64,000 nucleotides of DNA. Source: Thermocatellispora tengchongensis (GTDB taxonomy: Bacteria; Actinomycetota; Actinomycetes; Streptosporangiales; Streptosporangiaceae). Where the stretch lies: contig NZ_JACHGN010000001.1 of NCBI RefSeq assembly GCF_014202315.1, positions 209,757-273,756 of the forward strand, read 5' to 3'. Under the pieces are notes generated by a model. It saw nothing but the letters and a program-made list of their open reading frames with translations. It did not search any database and was not told the DNA's origin. Shown piece by piece: positions 59,225 to 64,000 of this stretch. The first letter of the stretch is position 1. Each line of letters begins with the position of its first letter. The translations under genes were made by a program, and so were the position numbers.

Positions 59225-60126
59225 TCACGACGCAGGTGGCCGGCGCGTCTGCCCTCAGGCGCGCCGTCCCGGCCAGGCGCCGCAGGCGCGGCGACACCTG
59301 GACCGCGGCGCTGTGCCTGGCCCCGGCGCTGGCGGTGATCGGCGCCTTCGTGATCTACCCGATCGTCGCCACCGGACGGCTCAGCCTCACCTCGTGGAAC
59401 GGCGCCACTCCGGAGCTGCCCTTCGTCGGCCTGGCCAACTACGCCGAGATGGCCGCCGACCCGGAGTTCCGCAACTCGCTGGTGGTCACGATCCTGTACG
59501 GCCTCGGCGTCACGGTCCTGGGGGTCGTCTCCGGACTGGGGCTCGCCGTGCTGCTCAACGCCCCGATCCGAGGGCTCGCCCTGTACCGCGGGATCTTCTT
59601 CCTGCCCGTGGTCACCTCCTCCATCGCCGTCGCCACGGTGTGGAAGTACCTGTTCGAACCCGATGGGCCGTTCTCGGCCGGTCTCAACTGGCTCGGCGAT
59701 CCGTCGCTGGCGCTGGTGTCGCTGACGCTGCTGACGGCCTGGAAGCAGTTGGGGCTCAACGTGGTGCTCTACCTGACCGCGCTGCAGGCGATCCCGGCCC
59801 ACCTGTACGAGGCGGCCGCGCTCGACGGCGCGACCCGCTGGCGGCGGCTGCGGCACATCACGATCCCGCTGCTCGCGCCGATGACGTTCTTCGTGATCCT
59901 GGAAGGACTGATCGCGACGTTCCAGGGATTCGACCTGGTGTACGCGCTCACCCAGGGCGGCCCGCTGGGCGGCACCGAGGTGCTGGGCTTCCTGGTGTAC
60001 CGGACGGCGTTCGCCTCGGGAGAGTTCGGCTACGCCGCCACCATCGCCTACGCCGGTTTCGCCCTGGTGCTGGGACTGAGCTGGATGAACTGGCGGCTGC
60101 AGGGAGGCGGTGCGCGATGGTCGTGA
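59221..60126 (+). CDS. ABC sugar permease, second system (MalF-like, short)
   Basis: 301 residues, GTG overlapping the lipoprotein stop. Six membrane segments, EAA loop IPAHLYEAAALDGATRWRRL RHITIPLL. Lacks the large extracellular loop of the first system. Works with the next gene. Confidence 0.9.
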   Translation: MITTQVAGASALRRAVPARRRRRGDTWTAALCLAPALAVIGAFVIYPIVATGRLSLTSWNGATPELPFVGLANYAEMAADPEFRNSLVVTILYGLGVTVLGVVSGLGLAVLLNAPIRGLALYRGIFFLPVVTSSIAVATVWKYLFEPDGPFSAGLNWLGDPSLALVSLTLLTAWKQLGLNVVLYLTALQAIPAHLYEAAALDGATRWRRLRHITIPLLAPMTFFVILEGLIATFQGFDLVYALTQGGPLGGTEVLGFLVYRTAFASGEFGYAATIAYAGFALVLGLSWMNWRLQGGGARWS

Positions 60127-60929
60127 CCCCGCGGCGTCCGGACCCGCGGCACCTCGTCCTGGGCGCCGCCTCGCTGGTGACGGTGGCGCCGTTCGCCTGG
60201 ATGGTGGCGACCTCGCTGAAGAGCCTCCCGAACGTGCAGCACATGTGGCCGCTGGAGTTCGAATGGGGCAACTACCCGGAGGCGCTGTCGGCCGCGCCGT
60301 TCGCCCGCTACTACCTCAACACCGCCGTGATGACGCTGGGTATCGTCGCAGGTCACCTGATCCTGGACACCCTGGCCGCCTACGCCTTCGCCCGGCTGCG
60401 GTTCCCGCTGCGCAACACGATCTTCGCGGTGCTGGTGGCGACCATGCTGGTGCCGACCTTCCTGACCATGCTGCCCGCCTTCGACCTGGTGGTGCGGATG
60501 GGCTGGTACGACTCCTGGGCGGCGTTGATCGTGCCCCGGCTGGCGGACGTGTTCGGCATCGTGGTCCTGCGCACCTACATGCAGACGCTGCCCCGGGAGC
60601 TGGACGAGGCGGCCCTGGTCGACGGCGCGGGACGGATGCGCATCCTGTGGCACGTCGTCGTCCCGCTGTGCCGTCCCGCACTGGCGACGGTGGCGGTGTT
60701 CAGCTTCCTGTTCGGCTGGAACGACTTCCTGTGGCCGTTGCTGGTCACCGCCGACGACGCCACCCGGACCGTCCAGCTCGGCCTGTCGGTCTTCACCAGC
60801 AAGTACGGCCCCTATCCCCACCTGTTGATGGCAGGCACGGTCGTGGCGGCCGTACCGGCGATCGTGATCTTCCTGTTCCTGCAGAAGGCTCTCGTCCGCG
60901 GGCTCGCGGGCACCGGATCGAAGGAGTGA
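60117..60929 (+). CDS. ABC sugar permease, second system (MalG-like)
   Basis: 270 residues from ATG 60117 (AGGGAGG upstream), overlapping the previous gene by ten bases. EAA loop LPRELDEAALVDGAGRMRIL WHVVVPLC. Six membrane spans. No ATPase gene follows. Confidence 0.9.
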   Translation: MVVTPRRPDPRHLVLGAASLVTVAPFAWMVATSLKSLPNVQHMWPLEFEWGNYPEALSAAPFARYYLNTAVMTLGIVAGHLILDTLAAYAFARLRFPLRNTIFAVLVATMLVPTFLTMLPAFDLVVRMGWYDSWAALIVPRLADVFGIVVLRTYMQTLPRELDEAALVDGAGRMRILWHVVVPLCRPALATVAVFSFLFGWNDFLWPLLVTADDATRTVQLGLSVFTSKYGPYPHLLMAGTVVAAVPAIVIFLFLQKALVRGLAGTGSKE

Positions 60930-60936
60930 CCCGCCC

Positions 60937-62265
60937 ATGGGACCTGATTGGGTACGTGACGCCGTCTTCTACCAGATCTTCCCCGACCGGTTCGCCACCA
61001 GCGGCCGGGCGACGTACGTGGAACCGTGGGGCACTCCCCCGACCCGCGAGACGTTCTGCGGCGGCGACCTGGACGGGATCGCCTCGCGTCTGGACCACCT
61101 GCGCGATCTCGGCGTCACCGCGCTCTACCTCACGCCGATCTTCATGGCGCGCACCAACCACCGATACGACACGACCGACTATTTCCGCATCGATCCGGTG
61201 CTGGGGGACGAGGAGATCTTCGCCCGCCTGGTGGAGTCCGCGCACGCGCACGGCATCAAGGTGGTTCTGGACGCCGTCTTCCACCACTGCGGCGACGGGC
61301 ACCCCGCCTTCCAGGACGTCCTGCGCAACGGGCCGGCCTCGCGGTATGTGAACTGGTTCTCCTTCCAGCAGTTCGAACCCGAGCCCGCCTACCTGACCTG
61401 CAGCGGCTGCCACTACCTGCCGAAGCTGAACGTGACCAACCCCGAGGTGCGCGACCACCTGTTCGCGGCGGCCGAGAAGTGGACCCGGATGGGGATCGAC
61501 GGCTGGCGGCTGGACGTGCCGTACATGATGGACAACCTGCCGTTCTGGCGGCAGTTCCGCCGGCTCGTCAAGGGCATCTCACCCGACCTCTACATCGTGG
61601 CGGAGGTGTGGGAGGCGGCCACGGACTGGACGCGCGGCGACACCTCCGACGGGGCCATGAACTACCGGTTGCGCGACGCCATCCTCGGCTTCGTCACCGA
61701 CCACCGGCTCGGCGGCGAGTGGCTGGCCACCGAACTCGACACGATCACCGGCGAGATCGGCGCCGAGGCCAAGGGCCTGATGCTGAACCTGCTGGGCAGC
61801 CACGACACCGAACGCGTGCTCACCCGATGCGGCGGTGAGCCCCACGCGGCCAGGTTCGCCTTCTCCCTGCTGATGGCCGCCGAGGGCGCGCCGATGGTCT
61901 ACTACGGCGACGAGATCGGCCTGCGCGGCTTCAACGACCCCGACTGCCGCCGCTGCATGACCTGGGATCGCGCCGAATGGGACCAGGAGACGCTCGCCTG
62001 GCTGAAGACCCTGATCCGCCTGCGGCGCGATCACGTGGCGCTGCGCCGCGGGGTCGAAAGCACCGTACAGGCCGGGGAGAATGTCATCGTCCGGGCCCGC
62101 ACGCACCCGGACGAGACGGTGCTCGTGCTCGCCAACCGGGGCAACGCCGTCGAACAACTCGCCGTGGGGGCGGGCACCGGACGCGACCTGATCAGCGGTG
62201 AGCAGGTCAAGCTGAGGGCGGTAGCCGTACGACCGTGGGAGGTACGTTTTGTCCGGCCCGACTGA
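60937..62265 (+). CDS. GH13 enzyme, cyclomaltodextrinase-like without CBM34
   Basis: 442 residues beginning directly at the barrel (WVRDAVFYQIFPDRFATSGR). Region I DAVFHHCG, nucleophile in GWRLDVPYM (Asp about 192), acid in IVAEVWEA (Glu about 223), LLGSHDTERV (Asp about 290). No signal peptide: cytoplasmic. Related to the 51175 enzyme but lacks the N-terminal domain that normally makes the dimer pocket, so substrate range may differ. Confidence 0.87.
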   Translation: MGPDWVRDAVFYQIFPDRFATSGRATYVEPWGTPPTRETFCGGDLDGIASRLDHLRDLGVTALYLTPIFMARTNHRYDTTDYFRIDPVLGDEEIFARLVESAHAHGIKVVLDAVFHHCGDGHPAFQDVLRNGPASRYVNWFSFQQFEPEPAYLTCSGCHYLPKLNVTNPEVRDHLFAAAEKWTRMGIDGWRLDVPYMMDNLPFWRQFRRLVKGISPDLYIVAEVWEAATDWTRGDTSDGAMNYRLRDAILGFVTDHRLGGEWLATELDTITGEIGAEAKGLMLNLLGSHDTERVLTRCGGEPHAARFAFSLLMAAEGAPMVYYGDEIGLRGFNDPDCRRCMTWDRAEWDQETLAWLKTLIRLRRDHVALRRGVESTVQAGENVIVRARTHPDETVLVLANRGNAVEQLAVGAGTGRDLISGEQVKLRAVAVRPWEVRFVRPD

Positions 62266-63289
62266 GTCGCGGGTGACGAGCAAGGACGTCGCGGCGGCGG
62301 CCGGGGTGTCGCGCTCGGCGGTCTCCTTCGCCTTCAACGACCCCGCCAAGATCGCCGACTCCACGCGGCAGCGGATCCTGGCGGTGGCCAAAGAGCTCGG
62401 CTACACCCCCAATCCGGTGGCGCGCATGCTGCAACAGGGGCGCACCCGCTCGCTCGGGGTGCTGCTGCCCCAGGACCTGCCGCAGATCATGGAGAACCCG
62501 TACTACTCGCAGTTCTTCGTCGGCCTCGGCCAGGTCTGTCACCGCGAAGGGCTCACGCTGCTGCTGACCCCGCCACTGCGCAACTCCATGCTCAAGGCGA
62601 TCCCGTACGCCGCCGTGGACGGGTTCGTGGTCTGCGGGCTGGAGGTGGACCGCGGTGAGGTCGCCGAACTGCGGCGGCGCGGCATCCCCTTCGTCCTCGT
62701 CGATTCCGACCCGCCCGAGGGCGTGCCCTCTGTGGACGTCGACGATCAGGCCGGCGCCCGGGAGGTGGTCCAGCACCTGCTCGACCTCGGCCACCGTCGC
62801 ATCGCGGTGATCTCCTTCGACCCCGGTCCCGACAAGGAGGCGTACGGCTACCGAGGCCCCCTCGCGCGGCGCATGGCCGGCATCCGCGAGGCCCTGGCCG
62901 GCGCCGGCCTGGCCATGGACGACCTGCCCCTGATCGAGGTGCCCTGCACCCGCGAGGACGGTTACCACGCCGCCAAGAACCTCATGCTCCTGGACGAGCC
63001 GCCCACCGCCCTGGTCACCCTCTCCGACATCCTCGCCGTCGGCGCCATCGACGCCATGCACGATCTCGGCATCGACATCCCCGGCCAGATCTCGATCACC
63101 GGCTTCGACGACCAGCCGGAGGCCGCCTGGGTCCGCCCCCGGCTCACCACGGTCCGCCAGCCCATCATCGCCAAAGGCCGCGTCGCGGGTGACTTCCTCA
63201 TCTCCGCCATCCGCGGCGAAACCCAGCATCCCCACCAGGTCCTGCACACCGTCCTGATCATCCGCGAGTCCACCGGCCCGATCCGCTAA
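62249..63289 (+). CDS. LacI-family regulator, second system
   Basis: 346 residues from TTG 62249, overlapping the GH13 gene. HTH VTSKDVAAAAGVSRSAVSFA FNDPAKI, linker GYTPNPVARMLQQGRTRSLG, effector domain (FVVCGLEVDRGEVAELRRRG, ITGFDDQPEAAWVRPRLTTV). Probably controls the 57980 operon and the following amylase. Confidence 0.9.
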   Translation: MSGPTESRVTSKDVAAAAGVSRSAVSFAFNDPAKIADSTRQRILAVAKELGYTPNPVARMLQQGRTRSLGVLLPQDLPQIMENPYYSQFFVGLGQVCHREGLTLLLTPPLRNSMLKAIPYAAVDGFVVCGLEVDRGEVAELRRRGIPFVLVDSDPPEGVPSVDVDDQAGAREVVQHLLDLGHRRIAVISFDPGPDKEAYGYRGPLARRMAGIREALAGAGLAMDDLPLIEVPCTREDGYHAAKNLMLLDEPPTALVTLSDILAVGAIDAMHDLGIDIPGQISITGFDDQPEAAWVRPRLTTVRQPIIAKGRVAGDFLISAIRGETQHPHQVLHTVLIIRESTGPIR

Positions 63290-63308
63290 CCCACCCGAGC
63301 CCGATTCC

Positions 63309-63333
63309 CGGCCCGCGGCGCCGCCACGGGCCG
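63309..63333 (+). terminator. Hairpin between LacI and amylase genes
   Basis: CGGCCCG (63309-63315) pairs with CGGGCCG (63327-63333). No T-tract; weak candidate. Confidence 0.35.
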
Positions 63334-63367
63334 ATCCCGCCATGCCCACGAACGGGAGGAACCACTG

Positions 63368-64000
63368 ATGAAACGGTTGTTATCCGCCCTGCTGCTGCTC
63401 ATCCCCCTGCTCGCGTTCACCCCGCCGGCGCGGGCCGTGACCTCACCCGGGCCGCTGGCCGAAGGCGACGTCATCTACCACGTCGTCGTCGATCGCTTCC
63501 ACAACGGCGACACCAGCAACGACGACACCGGCAACGGCGAATACGACCCCGACGACCTGGGGTTCTACCACGGCGGCGACTGGGCGGGACTCACCGCCAA
63601 GCTGGACTACATCAAGAACCTGGGCGTCACCGCGATATGGATCTCACCGGTGTCGGAGCAGGAACCTCTCAGCCGTGACCAGGGTGAGGCCGGCTACCAC
63701 GGCTACTTCACCAAGAACTTCGCCACTCCGAACACCCACTTCGGCTCCACGGCCGAGCTTCAGACGCTCATCGACACGGCGCACGCCAAGGGCCTGAAGA
63801 TGATCCTGGACGTGGTGCCCAACCACACCACCGACTATCTGGCGGGCACCTCCACCGTCTACAACCCGCCCTCCTACAAGCCCGCCCCGCCGCTGGACAA
63901 CGCGAACTATTTCCACCACATCGGCGACTGCGACTTCGACGGCTCCATGACCCAGGCCCAGTTGGAGCTGTGCGACCTGGGCGGCCTGGACGCGCCAGCG
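63368..64000 (+). CDS. Secreted alpha-amylase (GH13), truncated by the window end
   Basis: ATG 63368 after GGGAGG. Signal peptide MKRLLSALLLLIPLLAFTPP with cleavage after ARA. The mature part begins GPLAEGDVIYHVVVDRFHNG. It has the GH13 start with Ca-site-like DRFHNGDTSNDDTGNGEY, WISPVSEQEP, region I DVVPNHT, and continues open to 64000 (211 codons). It would hydrolyse starch or glycogen outside the cell and feed the two importers. Confidence 0.9.
   Translation, partial: MKRLLSALLLLIPLLAFTPPARAVTSPGPLAEGDVIYHVVVDRFHNGDTSNDDTGNGEYDPDDLGFYHGGDWAGLTAKLDYIKNLGVTAIWISPVSEQEPLSRDQGEAGYHGYFTKNFATPNTHFGSTAELQTLIDTAHAKGLKMILDVVPNHTTDYLAGTSTVYNPPSYKPAPPLDNANYFHHIGDCDFDGSMTQAQLELCDLGGLDAPA

Overview
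The window is high-GC actinobacterial DNA with GTG and TTG starts, many ATGA/GTGA overlaps and pSAM2-like integrative-element genes. The sugar-uptake genes have no ATPase beside them, as is usual in actinomycetes. A Streptosporangiales-type host (Nonomuraea or Streptosporangium relatives) is my best guess, but that rests on general resemblance only.

Region 1 (1-22.5 kb) is a siphovirus-type prophage read left to right. It holds an early block (RecT-like protein, small zinc-binding proteins, primase-helicase, DUF6221, HTH protein), then HNH endonuclease, terminase subunits, portal, HK97 protease and capsid. Connector and tail genes follow, including a textbook -1 frameshift site in the tail-chaperone pair, then tape measure, minor tail proteins, amidase endolysin and holin. 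A strong terminator closes it.

Region 2 (22.6-31.0 kb) is a conjugation-type block: an XRE-TPR regulator, small genes, a TraB/FtsK-like DNA translocase, three membrane or Spd-like proteins, and small regulators with a clear palindromic operator pair. It has no integrase or replication gene of its own.

Region 3 (31.0-49.6 kb) is a tandem stack of integrative elements at one site. Three 43-bp copies of the 3' half of a tRNA-Ile(GAT) gene lie at 30994, 38742 and 49589. Each is followed by an integrase reading toward it. Element A has int-xis-rep, a divergent GntR, a low-GC DUF6414-like cargo gene and an XRE-TPR regulator. Element B has int-xis, a frameshifted rep, fused remains of traB and pra, GntR, a frameshifted XRE-TPR regulator, a flavoprotein, a DUF4365 cargo gene and an IS5-type transposase. 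The third copy is followed only by an integrase remnant. Elements A and B carry the same roughly 105-bp non-coding repeat just before their cargo genes.

Region 4 (50.0-64.0 kb) looks like chromosome: a RidA-family gene with a divergent HxlR regulator, then an alpha-glucan utilisation cluster. The minus-strand operon is malE-malF-malG-GH13. Divergent from it is a LacI regulator, followed by a second binding protein, two permeases, a GH13 enzyme, a second LacI regulator and a secreted alpha-amylase cut by the window end. Extracellular amylase would release maltodextrins, the two importers would take them up using a shared ATPase encoded elsewhere, and the two cytoplasmic GH13 enzymes would degrade them.
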